Assembly: GCF_000688515.1 (NCBI RefSeq)
Contig: NZ_JHZK01000005.1
Coordinates: 1-64,000, forward strand
Length of the DNA: 64,000 nt
Source: Afifella pfennigii DSM 17143
GTDB taxonomy: Bacteria > Pseudomonadota > Alphaproteobacteria > Rhizobiales > Afifellaceae
Reading direction: 5' to 3'
Shown here: in pieces, positions 34,067 to 44,080 of the stretch
How the letters are laid out: each line of letters starts with the position of its first letter
Position numbering within the stretch: the stretch's first letter is position 1
Translations under genes and position numbers: made by a program
Notes under the pieces: model-generated
Told to the model about the DNA's origin: nothing
What the model saw: the letters and a program-made list of their open reading frames with translations, nothing else
Database searches by the model: none

Positions 34067-34648
34067 ATGAACATGCATAGTGGGCTGCGCATAAGGCTGC
34101 GAAGGCTCCGCCGCGACGAGAGCGGGGCGACGGCTCTGGAAATGGCCGTGGTCGGGCCGGCTTTCATCATGATGATGATGGGGGCGGTGGAGATGGGCAT
34201 GCTCTATGCCGCCGAGAGCGTCCTGGAGCATTCCACCTACGTCGCCACGAGGCTCGGCCGCACCGGGTTCGTGGAAGACGAAAGCACCCGCGACGAGACG
34301 GTGAAGGATATGCTGCGCCAGAAGGCCAGCGTTCTCCTCGACCCGGCCAAGCTCAACATCTCAAGCAAGGCGTATCAAAACTTCGACGATATCGGCGATC
34401 CGGAGCCCTTTGTCGATGCCAACGGCAACGGCGTGCGCGACGATGGCGAGAATTACACCGACATCAACGGCAACGGCCAGTGGGACGCCGACAAGGGCGT
34501 CGCCGGATATGGCGCCTCCAGGGAGATCGTCGTCTACACCGTCACCTATCCCTGGACGTTCTTCACGCCGGTGATCGGCTCGATCTTCGCCGAGAACGGG
34601 ACGATCACGCTGAGCGCCCGCGCGATCGTGCAGAACGAGCCATTCTGA
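34067..34648 (+). CDS. TadE-like pseudopilin/accessory protein with Asp/Asn-rich calcium-type loops
   Basis: 193 residues. The N-terminus has the TadE pattern: basic segment, DESGATALEMAVVGPAFIMMMM hydrophobic helix (about 17-45) with the conserved Glu, then a periplasmic domain. Uniquely, residues about 107-145 hold two Asp/Asn/Gly loops (DANGNGVRDDGE and DINGNGQWDADKG) that resemble dockerin/EF-hand calcium loops. ATG 34067; a second ATG at 34073 is possible. It heads a three-gene unit with a second TadE-like protein and a vWA protein. No tad motor or Flp pilin genes are nearby. Confidence 0.85.
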   Translation: MNMHSGLRIRLRRLRRDESGATALEMAVVGPAFIMMMMGAVEMGMLYAAESVLEHSTYVATRLGRTGFVEDESTRDETVKDMLRQKASVLLDPAKLNISSKAYQNFDDIGDPEPFVDANGNGVRDDGENYTDINGNGQWDADKGVAGYGASREIVVYTVTYPWTFFTPVIGSIFAENGTITLSARAIVQNEPF

Positions 34649-34656
34649 GGCTGACG

Positions 34657-35250
34657 ATGGGAACGAACGCCACCACCATCCTCCATCGGCTTGCAGGGCG
34701 CTGGCGGTCGCTGCGCCGGCAGGAGAGCGGCATCGCGGCGGTGGAATTCGCCCTGGTGACGCCGATGCTGCTCTTGCTCGGGCTCGGCGGCTTCCAGATG
34801 AGCCACTTCCTCTTGGCGCAACAGAAGGTGGAGAAGATGGCCTTCACCGTCGCCGACGTCGTCTCGCGCAACGAGATGATCACCGCCGGCATCGCCAACC
34901 AGATCTTCCGCGCGACCGGCGAGCTGATGCGGCCGATGTCCTTCGACGATAACGGCCTTGTCGTCCTGAGTGCGGTCGGCCGCGACGAGGGCGAGGCGAA
35001 CGCCACCGTCGACTGGCAATGCGAGGGCGGGGGAACGCTCGCGGAGGATAGCCAGATCGGTCAGGTGAACGAGGTGGCGAGCCTGCCGGGCGGGTTGAGC
35101 CTCGATGAGGGCGACATGGTGATCGTGGCGGAGGTCTTCTACCGCTACGACCCTGTGATCTCAGGCTTTTTCATGGGTAATCGCGACTTGTACAAATACG
35201 CGCTGTTCCGGCCCCGGCTAGGGCAGCTCACCTCTGCGGCGGGGTGCTGA
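34657..35250 (+). CDS. TadE/TadG-like pilus assembly protein
   Basis: 197 residues: a basic start, then QESGIAAVEFALVTPMLLLLGLGGFQMSHFL (about 19-50), the TadE/G-type helix with the +5-like Glu, and a periplasmic domain of strands. ATG 34657 is eight bases after the previous stop. It belongs with its neighbours to a surface-structure unit; the exact role is unknown. Confidence 0.85.
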   Translation: MGTNATTILHRLAGRWRSLRRQESGIAAVEFALVTPMLLLLGLGGFQMSHFLLAQQKVEKMAFTVADVVSRNEMITAGIANQIFRATGELMRPMSFDDNGLVVLSAVGRDEGEANATVDWQCEGGGTLAEDSQIGQVNEVASLPGGLSLDEGDMVIVAEVFYRYDPVISGFFMGNRDLYKYALFRPRLGQLTSAAGC

Positions 35251-35251
35251 G

Positions 35252-36781
35252 ATGTGGAACTTTGCCTTGAAACGACTGGTCCGGCGCTACCTCCGTTCGG
35301 AGGATGGCGCCCTGTTGCCGCTCATCGGCCTTGCCTCCGTGGCGCTCATCGGCACGGTGGGGCTGGCCATCGATATCGGGCGGGCGCAGCTCGTCCACGC
35401 CAAGCTCTTGAACGCGGCCGATGCGGGCGGTCTCGCCGCCGGCGCCAAGCTCAATTCCTCCTCCGTGCAGGACGATGTCGACACTTATGTAAGGGCGAAT
35501 TTCCCGACCGGATACGCCAGCTCGCAGGTCACGAGCGTCACCGCGACGGTGAATGCCTCCGAGACGACGATCAACGTCTCGGCGGTCGCGCAAATGCCGA
35601 CCACCTTCATGCAGCTCTTCGGCATCGATACGCTCGACGTGCGCGCCACCTCCGAGATCACGCGCGAGACCGGCGGTCTGGAGGTGGTGATGGTGCTGGA
35701 CAATACCGGCTCGATGCGCGGCTATAAGCTGACGGCGCTGAAGAGCGCGGCCAACGAGCTGGTCGATATCCTCTTCGGCGATGACAGTCCCGACCATCTC
35801 TATATGGGGCTCGTTCCGTTCGCCCAGACCGTGAATATCGGTTCGGGCAAAAAGAGCTGGCTCAATGTCGATGTGACCGACCAGAGTGCGATCGATTATG
35901 CACAATCGGAAGGTTATGAATGGAACGGATGCGTGGAAGCGCGGACATTGAGTGGTCGCGATGTCACGGATGATCCGCCCTCGACAGAGAGTTTTTCACC
36001 TTTTTACTGGCGCGATCCAGATGATCTTTCATCCGGGTACAGCGATCAATCTTACAATAACTGGGCCAGCACGGAAGCGACCGGCCACTACGAGCGGCAA
36101 TGCACCTTGTATTTCTGGGGGAGGTGCTGGCGCTACGAGAACGTCTGGGTCGAGGATGGTGAGGAGCGGACCTACAACACGCCCTTCTCCGACACTTTCG
36201 GGCCCAACAAGAGCTGTCTTCAGGCGGTCACGCCGCTGACTGCGAGCAAGTCGGCGATCAGCAATGCGATCGACGCCATGAAGGTTGAGAGTGACTGGTA
36301 TACCCACATTCCCATGGGAGCGGTTTGGGGGTGGCGCATGCTGTCGCCGAACTGGCGCGGCCTGTGGGGCGGCGAGATGGACACCAACAATCTTCCCCTC
36401 GACTACAACAACGACCTCATGGACAAGGCCGCCATCATCATGACCGACGGCGACAACACGATGCCCGGTCGGATGGCAGACGATGTCTGGACTTACACGG
36501 CTTACGGAACCTTGCCGGAGGGGCGGCTCGGCACGACGAACGGCAATGCGGCGGAAGGCGAGATGGACGACCGGCTGGAGGAGGTCTGCACGTCGATGAA
36601 GAATGTCGGCATCATCGTCTACACCATCGCCTTCGGCAATCCGGGCAATTCCACCAAGGCGATGATGCGCCGCTGCGCCTCGCAGAACGACTTCTTCTTC
36701 GATTCGCCGTCCTCGGCGGATCTTTCGGAAGCTTTCCGCGAAATCGGCGATTCCCTGTCGAACCTGCGCGTCAGCCGCTAA
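35252..36781 (+). CDS. TadG-like protein with von Willebrand factor A domain
   Basis: 509 residues. The N-terminal Tad-like helix (DGALLPLIGLASVALIGTVGLAIDIGRA) and the TadG opening NAADAGGLAAG are followed by a vWA domain from about residue 145. VVMVLDNTGSM is the MIDAS first motif (DxTxS variant) and DKAAIIMTDGDN carries the later metal residues. A long insert of about 170 residues (about 200-370) with aromatic and Cys residues (ERQCTLYFWGRCWRYENVW) splits the domain. Bases 35850-36100, which encode part of it, are clearly lower in GC than the surroundings. Start is one base after the previous stop. Confidence 0.9.
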   Translation: MWNFALKRLVRRYLRSEDGALLPLIGLASVALIGTVGLAIDIGRAQLVHAKLLNAADAGGLAAGAKLNSSSVQDDVDTYVRANFPTGYASSQVTSVTATVNASETTINVSAVAQMPTTFMQLFGIDTLDVRATSEITRETGGLEVVMVLDNTGSMRGYKLTALKSAANELVDILFGDDSPDHLYMGLVPFAQTVNIGSGKKSWLNVDVTDQSAIDYAQSEGYEWNGCVEARTLSGRDVTDDPPSTESFSPFYWRDPDDLSSGYSDQSYNNWASTEATGHYERQCTLYFWGRCWRYENVWVEDGEERTYNTPFSDTFGPNKSCLQAVTPLTASKSAISNAIDAMKVESDWYTHIPMGAVWGWRMLSPNWRGLWGGEMDTNNLPLDYNNDLMDKAAIIMTDGDNTMPGRMADDVWTYTAYGTLPEGRLGTTNGNAAEGEMDDRLEEVCTSMKNVGIIVYTIAFGNPGNSTKAMMRRCASQNDFFFDSPSSADLSEAFREIGDSLSNLRVSR

Positions 36782-36800
36782 GCCCGGCGGCGCGCCGCCG

Positions 36801-37952
36801 CTATTGTGGCAAGAGAGGGCCGCGCCCGCCCGCCGGAGCGGCCGCGGGCTCGCCGGTGGCGGAGCGGATCATCATCAACTCGCCGATATTCTCCGCCGTG
36901 ACATAGCCGACGAAGCGGCCGCCCTCGGTCATGCCGGCGACGGTCACGCCGCCTTCGTTGACGCCGACGGCGGGGACGGAGCCGTCCTGCAGGCGCTTCA
37001 GGGCATCGCTCAGCCAGGCATGCGAGGGCACGGCCGGAATGTTGCGGGCCATCGCCTCCACCACCGGTGCTTCGCGCCCCTCCTTGCCGAGCGCCTCGAT
37101 CAGCGCCTTGCGGGTGAGGACGCCGCGCAGGCGCCCACCGCCATCGACGACGGGAAATTCGTGCTGCGTCGTCTTCAAAAGCAGATCGGCGGCCTCGCCG
37201 ATGGAGGCGTTCGGCGACAGCGCCTCAAATTGCGTGATCATCGCATCGCGCACCCGCACGCCGCGGGCCACGTCCTGGATGCCGACCGACTGCGCCTCGG
37301 CGGTGGCGGCGAGATAGATGAAGATGGCGATGAAGAGCAGGATCGGATTGCCGAAGAGGCCGAGGAAGCCGAAGCCGAAGGCGAGCGCCTGGCCGATGCG
37401 CGCCGCCGTCTCCGTCGCCTTCACCCGGTTCATGCGCGTGGCGAGGATGGCGCGCAGCACCCGCCCGCCATCCATCGGGAAGGCCGGGATGAGGTTGAAG
37501 ATGGCGATGAAGAGGTTCACCGCGGCAAGGCGGGCGAGGAAGCTGACGCTCGGATCCTCCAGCTCCGCCAGCGCCTGCGGATCGACGGCGGCGCCCAGGA
37601 AGACGATGAGGATGAAGGCGAAGACGATGTTGACCGCCGGGCCGGCGAGGGCGACGAGAATCTCCTCGCCCGGCTTTTCCGGCATGCGCTCCAGCCGGGC
37701 GAGGCCGCCGATCGGCAACAGGGTGATGTCGGGCGTCTTGATGCCGTAGCGGCGGGCGACGAGCGCGTGGCCGAACTCATGCGCCACGACGCAGGCGAAG
37801 ATCGCCAGGATGAAGAGAATGCCGTCGATGGCCGCGGCGGTGCCGCCCATCTGGTAATGGGCGATGCCGATCCACGCCAAGAGCAGGAAGAAGGTGACGT
37901 GGATGCGGATCTCGGAGCCGAAAAGGCGGCCGATGGGGAAGGACCAGGACAT
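36801..37952 (-). CDS. Site-2 protease (M50) with CBS domain pair
   Basis: 383 residues. The membrane metalloprotease core has HEFGH (zinc ligands and catalytic Glu at about 58-62) in the second helix and NLIPAFPMDGGRVLRA with the third ligand Asp. Six hydrophobic segments are seen. Two CBS motifs (about 230-350, FPVVDGGGRLRGVLTRKALIEAL) form a nucleotide-sensing cytoplasmic part. Relatives cleave membrane anti-sigma factors, and the two membrane anti-sigma factors encoded in this window are possible substrates (inference). No other genes share its operon. Confidence 0.92.
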   Translation of the reverse strand: MSWSFPIGRLFGSEIRIHVTFFLLLAWIGIAHYQMGGTAAAIDGILFILAIFACVVAHEFGHALVARRYGIKTPDITLLPIGGLARLERMPEKPGEEILVALAGPAVNIVFAFILIVFLGAAVDPQALAELEDPSVSFLARLAAVNLFIAIFNLIPAFPMDGGRVLRAILATRMNRVKATETAARIGQALAFGFGFLGLFGNPILLFIAIFIYLAATAEAQSVGIQDVARGVRVRDAMITQFEALSPNASIGEAADLLLKTTQHEFPVVDGGGRLRGVLTRKALIEALGKEGREAPVVEAMARNIPAVPSHAWLSDALKRLQDGSVPAVGVNEGGVTVAGMTEGGRFVGYVTAENIGELMMIRSATGEPAAAPAGGRGPLLPQ

Positions 37953-38026
37953 GGCGTCTAGATGGCGCGCGGCGCGCCAGATGCAAAGGGGCGCACCGCC
38001 GCGCGGGCAGGGCGCGCTACCCTTTC

Positions 38027-39244
<1,218 letters not shown>

Positions 39245-39341
39245 GAAAAGCTCGGGAAGAGGGTTGCGTGTCGGGCGCGCACTATAGGCAGGGGCGAGCG
39301 GCGCGCAAGGCGTGGAAAAAGCCGCTGGAGCGGTCGCTTTC

Positions 39342-40166
39342 TCAAGCGTGGCGGCGCTTCGCCCACCGGGCCCGCAGGCGAGCCGCAAGCGACCGTGCCG
39401 AGCGCCCGAGGCGGGCGATGCCCGCCTCCAGCCTTTCGTCGAGACCGGGCTGGAAGCGCCTCAGGATGGGCTCCTTCAGAAGCAGCATGACAAGAAGCGT
39501 GATCAGCCAGGCGATGAGGACGTCGCTGAGGAAATGCCCGCCCATGGCGACCCGGCTCCAGGACGCGGCGGCGGCGAGGGCGAGCGTGGCAAGGAGTACC
39601 GGCGCCTTCATCGCCTTCGGCACGAGGAAGACGAGCGCCACCAGCCAGAAGGCAGAGGCGGCCTCGCCGGAGACGAAGGAGCAGTTGGAAAGGCAGGAGC
39701 CGGCGAAATCGCCGACGCGGGCGAAGATATCCTCGCCGCCGAATTCGGTCAGATGACGCGGCCGCGGCCTTCCCGAATGCTCTTTCAGGATGCCGTTGAC
39801 GATGAGGCCGGGGCCGATGGCGAAGACGAGATAGAGATAGAGCGGCACGCGCGGGGCGATGAGAAGCCGGCTCTCGGGCCAGACGAACTTGAGAAGCAGG
39901 GGCAGGCCGACGACGAGCGCCACCAGGATCTCCACGCCGCGCGCGAAATCGCGAACGAAGAGAGCGAAGCCGGAGCTCGTCCCGGTAAAGCTGTCGCCCG
40001 TCCAGAAGGCGCGCGAGGCGGCAAGGTCGAGCGCGGGGAAGAGAGCAAAAAGAAGCGTGGCGGCAAAGAGCGCGGCGAGGGCGGCGAGCATGGGCCTGCG
40101 CTTCGTCCAGCGGGCGAAGCTCGATAGCTGCCGAGGCAGACGGATGGCGGAGCGTCCGAATTGCAT
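39342..40166 (-). CDS. PAP2-family membrane phosphatase
   Basis: 274 residues with about six membrane segments. Motif C1 [11 protein letters not shown] (KxxxxxxRP) and motif C3 [12 protein letters not shown] with catalytic His are present. Motif C2 reads FVSGEA, where most relatives have PSGH, so the second His is replaced by Glu. Relatives include lipid A and lipid phosphate phosphatases facing the periplasm. It may be a lipid A or undecaprenyl phosphate phosphatase; the substrate cannot be told. It lies upstream of argG in the same orientation. Confidence 0.86.
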   Translation of the reverse strand: MQFGRSAIRLPRQLSSFARWTKRRPMLAALAALFAATLLFALFPALDLAASRAFWTGDSFTGTSSGFALFVRDFARGVEILVALVVGLPLLLKFVWPESRLLIAPRVPLYLYLVFAIGPGLIVNGILKEHSGRPRPRHLTEFGGEDIFARVGDFAGSCLSNCSFVSGEAASAFWLVALVFLVPKAMKAPVLLATLALAAAASWSRVAMGGHFLSDVLIAWLITLLVMLLLKEPILRRFQPGLDERLEAGIARLGRSARSLAARLRARWAKRRHA

Positions 40167-40429
40167 GCGGCGAAATGCGCCAGACGGCCTTGCCTGGTCA
40201 AGCGGTGTTGCTTAACCGGCATCGGGGCTCATCTGAGACTGCCAGCTCGTTGGACGGGGGGCGCCGTCGATCTTAAGCGAGACATGAGGCACAAGCCCGC
40301 ACCTGACGCACCTGCCCACTTTGCGCTTCCGGCTCCGCGATGACGCGTTCAAGTTCTTCGCTGGCGATGCCAGCTTCGGGTGAGAGCCGATTGGCGATGG
40401 ACAACCCTCAGATTTCGGGAGGAGACCCC

Positions 40430-40720
40430 ATGAGCAATAGCAACGCAGCAACCTTCCGCGCAGCGCCGCTTGTCGTTCCGCTCGCTCTTGCCGTGCCGTT
40501 GGCGATGGTTTGTGCCGCAGGCGCCCGGGCCGACGATGAAAAGCCGAACATTGCGGCGCAGGAAGCCTCCGGCACGTCTTCCTGCCAGGGCGCGCCGTGC
40601 CCGCCTCAGGTCAAGACCACGCGCCCCGGCAGCGTGCAAAACGGCAACATGCAGCCTTCTGGCCCGAGGACCGACACGACGGGCGGCACCGAGGGAACCT
40701 TCGCGGATTTTGAGCGCTGA
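40430..40720 (+). CDS. Small secreted hypothetical protein
   Basis: 96 residues; signal peptide about 1-35 (LALAVPLAMVCAAGARA) and a short polar mature part with a Cys pair (SSCQGAPCP) and GTFADFER at the end. ATG 40430 follows GGGAGGAGACCCC, a strong ribosome site. I recognise no family. It is flanked by ~260 bp and ~150 bp of sequence without other features. Cys-containing small periplasmic proteins of this kind are common but uncharacterised. Confidence 0.65.
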   Translation: MSNSNAATFRAAPLVVPLALAVPLAMVCAAGARADDEKPNIAAQEASGTSSCQGAPCPPQVKTTRPGSVQNGNMQPSGPRTDTTGGTEGTFADFER

Positions 40721-40871
40721 TTGAGGCTTTCGGCACCTCGTGGGCGGTGTGGGCGCGTTGCTGTGGTTGCGCCCTGTCTCTTGTGAAGGAAGCGCTCTCC
40801 TGGGCTGAAGAGCCTGAACACGTTCCGGGTGGTCGCGCTTCAGTGAAAGCGGCATAAGGCAGGATCGGAGG

Positions 40872-41519
40872 ATGCCCATGGACTTCATACCATCGCTCGG
40901 CGTGCTGGCCGCCTTCACGCTGGCGGCGGCCGTCCTCATCGTCACGCCCGGCCCGGACATGACGCTGTTTCTCTCGCGCGCCCTCACCCAGGGCAGGGCG
41001 GCCGGGCTCGCCGCCATGTTCGGCGCCCTTTCCGGCATTGTCGTGCATACGATGCTCGCCGCCTTCGGCCTCTCGGCCCTGCTCGCGGCCTCGCCGCAGG
41101 GCTTCTTCCTCGTCAAGGCGGCGGGCGCCCTCTATCTTCTCTTCCTCGCCTATCAGGCGCTCCGCCACGGCTCGGCGCTGACGCTGGAGACGAGCCTTCG
41201 GGGCCGGCAATCGCTGTGGAGGAGCTGGGCGGCGGGGCTCGGCATCAACCTTCTCAACCCGAAGATCGTGCTCTTCTTCGTGACCTTCCTGCCGCAATTC
41301 GTCTCCGCCTCCGACCCGCATGCCGGCGGCAAGCTCGCCTTTCTCGGCTTTTACTTCATCGCGCTTGCCATTCCCTCCTGCGGGGCGATGATCCTCGCCG
41401 CCTCGCAATTCTCCGCGGCGCTGAGGCGCTCCCCGATGATCTCGCGCGGGGTCGATTACGCCTGCGCCACCATCTTCGGCGCCTTCGCCCTGCGCATTCT
41501 GACGACGCGTCCGGGCTAG
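40872..41519 (+). CDS. LysE/RhtB family exporter
   Basis: 215 residues with five to six hydrophobic helices: ILIVTPGPDMTLFLSRALTQG (TPGPxM family mark), GIVVHTMLAAFGLSALL, LYLLFLAYQALR, and GLGINLLNPKIVLFFVTFLPQF (NPKxxLFF hallmark). It exports amino acids or related metabolites. The start may be ATG 40872 or the in-frame 40878. The GNAT gene follows after 17 bp in the same direction. Confidence 0.92.
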   Translation: MPMDFIPSLGVLAAFTLAAAVLIVTPGPDMTLFLSRALTQGRAAGLAAMFGALSGIVVHTMLAAFGLSALLAASPQGFFLVKAAGALYLLFLAYQALRHGSALTLETSLRGRQSLWRSWAAGLGINLLNPKIVLFFVTFLPQFVSASDPHAGGKLAFLGFYFIALAIPSCGAMILAASQFSAALRRSPMISRGVDYACATIFGAFALRILTTRPG

Positions 41520-41536
41520 GCTCAGGGTGAGGCGAG

Positions 41537-42085
41537 ATGGCGAAGGTGCCGGAGCTTCAGACGCGGCGGCTCGTCCTGCGGCCGCTCTCGCTCGACGATG
41601 CGCCGCAGATCCAGCGGCTTTTTCCGCGCTGGGAAGTGGTGCGCTACCTCAACGCGGTGGTGCCCTGGCCGTATCCTGAGGATGGGGCGCTCACCTATAT
41701 CCGCGATGCGGCCCTGCCGGCGATGGCGCAGGGGCGCGAATGGCTGTGGACGCTGCGGCTCAAGGATCGGCCCGGGGAGATCATCGGCGTCATCGGGCTG
41801 AAGGATAGCGAGGAGGATCAGCGCGGCTTTTGGCTGGCGCCGCAATGGCAGGGAAAGGGCCTGATGCGGGAAGCGGCGGACGCGGCGACCGATTATTGGT
41901 TCAAGGTGCTGGGGCGCCCCGTCATGCGCGTCTTCAAGGCGGTCGGCAATGAGGGCTCGCGGCGTATTTCCGTGCGCCAGGGCATGCGCTTCGTTGGGAT
42001 CGTGGAGCGCGACTATGTGAGCGGGCGGCTGGCGACCGAGGTTTGGGAGATCACCCGCCAGGAATGGCTGGGGCGGCAGCGTTGA
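41537..42085 (+). CDS. RimJ/RimL-like GNAT acetyltransferase
   Basis: 182 residues. LQTRRLVLRPLSLDDAPQIQRL is the RimJ-type N-terminal strand, EIIGVIGLKDSEEDQRGFWLAPQWQGKGLMREAADAATDY holds the acetyl-CoA loop (QGKGLM), and GSRRISVRQGMRFVG is near the end. It may acetylate a protein N-terminus, an antibiotic or a metabolite. Its last 35 bases overlap the end of the convergent LysR gene. Confidence 0.9.
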   Translation: MAKVPELQTRRLVLRPLSLDDAPQIQRLFPRWEVVRYLNAVVPWPYPEDGALTYIRDAALPAMAQGREWLWTLRLKDRPGEIIGVIGLKDSEEDQRGFWLAPQWQGKGLMREAADAATDYWFKVLGRPVMRVFKAVGNEGSRRISVRQGMRFVGIVERDYVSGRLATEVWEITRQEWLGRQR

Positions 42086-42986
42086 GGCGGGCGGTTTTGG
42101 CCTCTTCGGAAAGCCGTTCCTTCAGCCAGGCCTCAAAAAGCCTCACCTTGCGCGGTGGCGGGGGCGTTTGCGGATAGACCAGGAAGTAGCTCCATCCGGA
42201 GGAGGCGGTGAGCGCGAAGGGCTGGACGAGGCGCCCGGATGCGATCTCCTCGGCGAAGAAGGCCGGCTCCAGGATGGCGACGCCCTGACCCGCCATGGCC
42301 GCGCGAGCCGCCAGATACTGGGTGAGAAGCTGCAGGCCGGGCTTTTCGGCAAGGTCGCCGGCATCGATGCCCGCGGCGGCGAACCAATCCTGCCACCAGG
42401 GGTCGACCGGTTCGATAAGGGGCAGCTTCAGAAGGTCGGCAGGGGAGGGGTCCGGCCCGAGCCTTGCGGCGAGGGAAGGGCTCAGCATCGGCGCAAAGAC
42501 CATGTCGCGCAGCTTGTGCTGGGCAAGCCCCGGCCAGTTGCCGTGCCCGGCGCGGATGCCGAGATCGATCGCCTCGCGCGGAAAATCGACGGCACGGTTA
42601 GTCGTCTCAAGCCGGACGGCGATCTGAGGATGCGCAAGCTGGAAGAAACCGAGGCGTGGCACCAGCCAGGTCGTGGCGAAGGTGGCGACGGCGCTAATCG
42701 AGAGGATCTCCTCCTGGCTTTCCTTGAGGGTCGCAAAGCCCTCGCGCAGCTCTGCGAGCGCGCGGGCGGTGAAGGGCGCCAAGCGGGCGCCCGCCTCCGT
42801 CAGTTCCACGCCGCGTGCCTGTCGGGTGAAAAGCCGTGTTTCGGCCCATTCCTCCAGAAGCCGGATCTGATAGCTCACGGCGGCCTGGGTCATGGCGAGT
42901 TCCTCCCCCGCCGCGGTGAAGTTGAGGTGCCGGGCGGCCGCCTCGAAGACGCGGATCGTGGAAAGCGGCGGAAGCGCTGAAGCCAT
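42051..42986 (-). CDS. LysR-family transcriptional regulator (GcvA-like)
   Basis: 311 residues. The HTH (about 8-65) reads LSTIRVFEAAARHLNFTAAGEELAMTQAAVSYQI RLLEE, the GcvA/AmpR-type recognition text. The effector domain follows (about 95-295), with LVPRLGFFQLAHPQIAVRLETTNR and IDLGIRAGHGNWPGL. It probably controls itself and a gene reading the other way. An inverted repeat at 43004-43027, 18 bases upstream of its start, is a candidate operator. Targets cannot be named from context. Confidence 0.93.
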   Translation of the reverse strand: MASALPPLSTIRVFEAAARHLNFTAAGEELAMTQAAVSYQIRLLEEWAETRLFTRQARGVELTEAGARLAPFTARALAELREGFATLKESQEEILSISAVATFATTWLVPRLGFFQLAHPQIAVRLETTNRAVDFPREAIDLGIRAGHGNWPGLAQHKLRDMVFAPMLSPSLAARLGPDPSPADLLKLPLIEPVDPWWQDWFAAAGIDAGDLAEKPGLQLLTQYLAARAAMAGQGVAILEPAFFAEEIASGRLVQPFALTASSGWSYFLVYPQTPPPPRKVRLFEAWLKERLSEEAKTARLNAAAPAIPGG

Positions 42987-43003
42987 TAAGACACCTTATG
43001 TTA

Positions 43004-43027
43004 CGATCCAGATTATTCGTTGGATCG
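43004..43027. promoter_or_regulatory. Inverted repeat upstream of the LysR gene
   Basis: Seven-base arms CGATCCA / TGGATCG with a ten-base spacer lie 18-41 bases before the regulator's start. LysR proteins often bind near such dyads, so it may be an autoregulatory site. Confidence 0.4.
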
Positions 43028-43081
43028 CCAGCGGCTTCAAGCGCAGATTGGGGCAGTCATGTCTCTAATTGAAGCGTTCTT

Positions 43082-43282
43082 ATGACCCTCGACCTGCGCA
43101 TCGGCGGGCGGCCATCGCCGTTCGTCCATAGAATAATTCAATGGCTCAAATGGCCTTGGCCGGTCCAGCCGGGCACCGCTCCGGCGCAGCTTGATCTGGA
43201 CGAGACGAACGAGGGCAGAAAGCGCGATCTCGGCCTCATCGACGGGCGCGCGCCTCGTCGGCGCGACCCGATGCGCGATTGA
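43082..43282 (+). CDS. Doubtful short open frame
   Basis: 66 codons in the 302-bp gap between the LysR and thpR genes; Arg/Pro-rich, no recognised domain, no ribosome site before the ATG. The sequence around 43050-43140 is less GC-rich than average, so it may just be the regulatory gap of the LysR gene. Kept as a low-confidence call because nothing else occupies the gap. Confidence 0.2.
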   Translation: MTLDLRIGGRPSPFVHRIIQWLKWPWPVQPGTAPAQLDLDETNEGRKRDLGLIDGRAPRRRDPMRD

Positions 43283-43288
43283 GCCGGT

Positions 43289-43825
43289 TCAGGCCGCGAG
43301 AGGGTAGGCCTCTTCGACGATATAAGGTCCTCCGCCCTTGGAGGCGCGTGAGGAAAGCAACACGAAGCGGCCGACCTTGAACGGCGGAGTGCGAAAATCG
43401 CCGCGCAGCGTCAGATAGGCGGCCACCTCCGCCTGACTTGCCGTCTTCAGCCGGGCGAGCGTGACATGGGGGGTGAATTTGCGCCGGTCGGGCTCAAGGC
43501 CGAGGCGTTGGAGACGGCGCTCCAGATCCGCCTGCAGTTCCTTCAGTTCCTGCGAGGGCGCGACGCCGGCCCACAGGGAATGCGGCTTCCTGGAACCGAA
43601 GGAGCCGAGCCCGGCGAGCGCCAGCTTGAAGGAGGGGCGGCTCACCCTGGCCAGGGTGCCGGCAACTTCATGGGCGATGTTGTGGTCGACATCGCCGATG
43701 AAGCGCAGCGTCATATGGTAGTTCTCTGGATCGATCCAGCGCGCGCCCGGCAGGCCGCCACGCAGGAGCGAAAGGGAGAAAGCGATGTCGGCGGGAAGCT
43801 CCAGAGCGGTGAAGAGACGAGGCAT
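43289..43825 (-). CDS. thpR: RNA 2',3'-cyclic phosphodiesterase (2H family)
   Basis: 178 residues with the two HxTx motifs of the 2H superfamily: HMTLRFIG at about 38-41 and HVTLARL at about 122-125. The LigT-type start reads MPRLFTALELPADI. It opens 2',3'-cyclic phosphate ends of RNA. ATG 43825 gives the standard length; an upstream open frame to 44203 is spurious. It is the next gene downstream of the sRNA candidate on the same strand, 119 bp away. Confidence 0.92.
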   Translation of the reverse strand: MPRLFTALELPADIAFSLSLLRGGLPGARWIDPENYHMTLRFIGDVDHNIAHEVAGTLARVSRPSFKLALAGLGSFGSRKPHSLWAGVAPSQELKELQADLERRLQRLGLEPDRRKFTPHVTLARLKTASQAEVAAYLTLRGDFRTPPFKVGRFVLLSSRASKGGGPYIVEEAYPLAA

Positions 43826-43944
43826 GACGGGTCTCCTCTGTCGTCGCCGCCAGGCCCTGCGGATGGCGCCGATGCGCGAATCACCGGCCAGCGAAGCGCG
43901 AACCCATTGTAAGGGCACAGACACGTCGGAAAGAAGGGGGCGCA

Positions 43945-44076
43945 GAAAAAAGGCCGGACGTACCGGCCTTTCAAGGTGTACCTCTGGGGGATTGAACCAT
44001 ACGCGGAACAATGCCGACGTGGCGAGGAACGAGGCTGGGGGCATTCCTTCCCCGCCTTGTCGGAATATGAGGCAAT
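43945..44076 (-). ncRNA. Candidate structured small RNA (~130 nt)
   Basis: Predicted transcript from about 44076 to 43945 on the minus strand in a 449-bp gene-free gap. It folds as one long hairpin. The outer stem pairs 44071-44076 with 43991-43998 (two-base bulge). Inner stems pair 44059-44063 with 44014-44018 and 44048-44056 with 44021-44029 (9 bp, one wobble), and the loop is 18 bases. A Rho-independent terminator ends it. CCCCCAG occurs twice, in the apical loop (44034-44041) and just after the outer stem. A promoter-like TATGAT lies at 44081-44086. It is not a tRNA, and I see no match to SRP or RNase P RNA cores. A 6S-like or anti-Shine-Dalgarno trans-acting sRNA is possible. Confidence rests on promoter, fold and terminator. 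Confidence 0.6.
43949..43971 (-). terminator. Rho-independent terminator of the sRNA candidate
   Basis: On the minus strand AAAGGCCGG-TACGT-CCGGCCTTT is followed by a run of Ts (complement of AAAAA at 43946-43950). No protein gene ends just upstream of it on this strand, which is what drew attention to the sRNA. Confidence 0.85.
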
Positions 44077-44080
44077 ACTG

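Noticed and set aside
36801-37961. Plus-strand open frame opposite the M50 protease
   Set aside because: Antisense shadow rich in Asp/Glu/Arg; the protease on the minus strand has HEFGH and CBS motifs.
43976-44010. tRNA or tmRNA T-arm suggested by GGTTCAATCC on the minus strand
   Set aside because: The bases on either side cannot form the required T stem, and no acceptor or anticodon arm exists.
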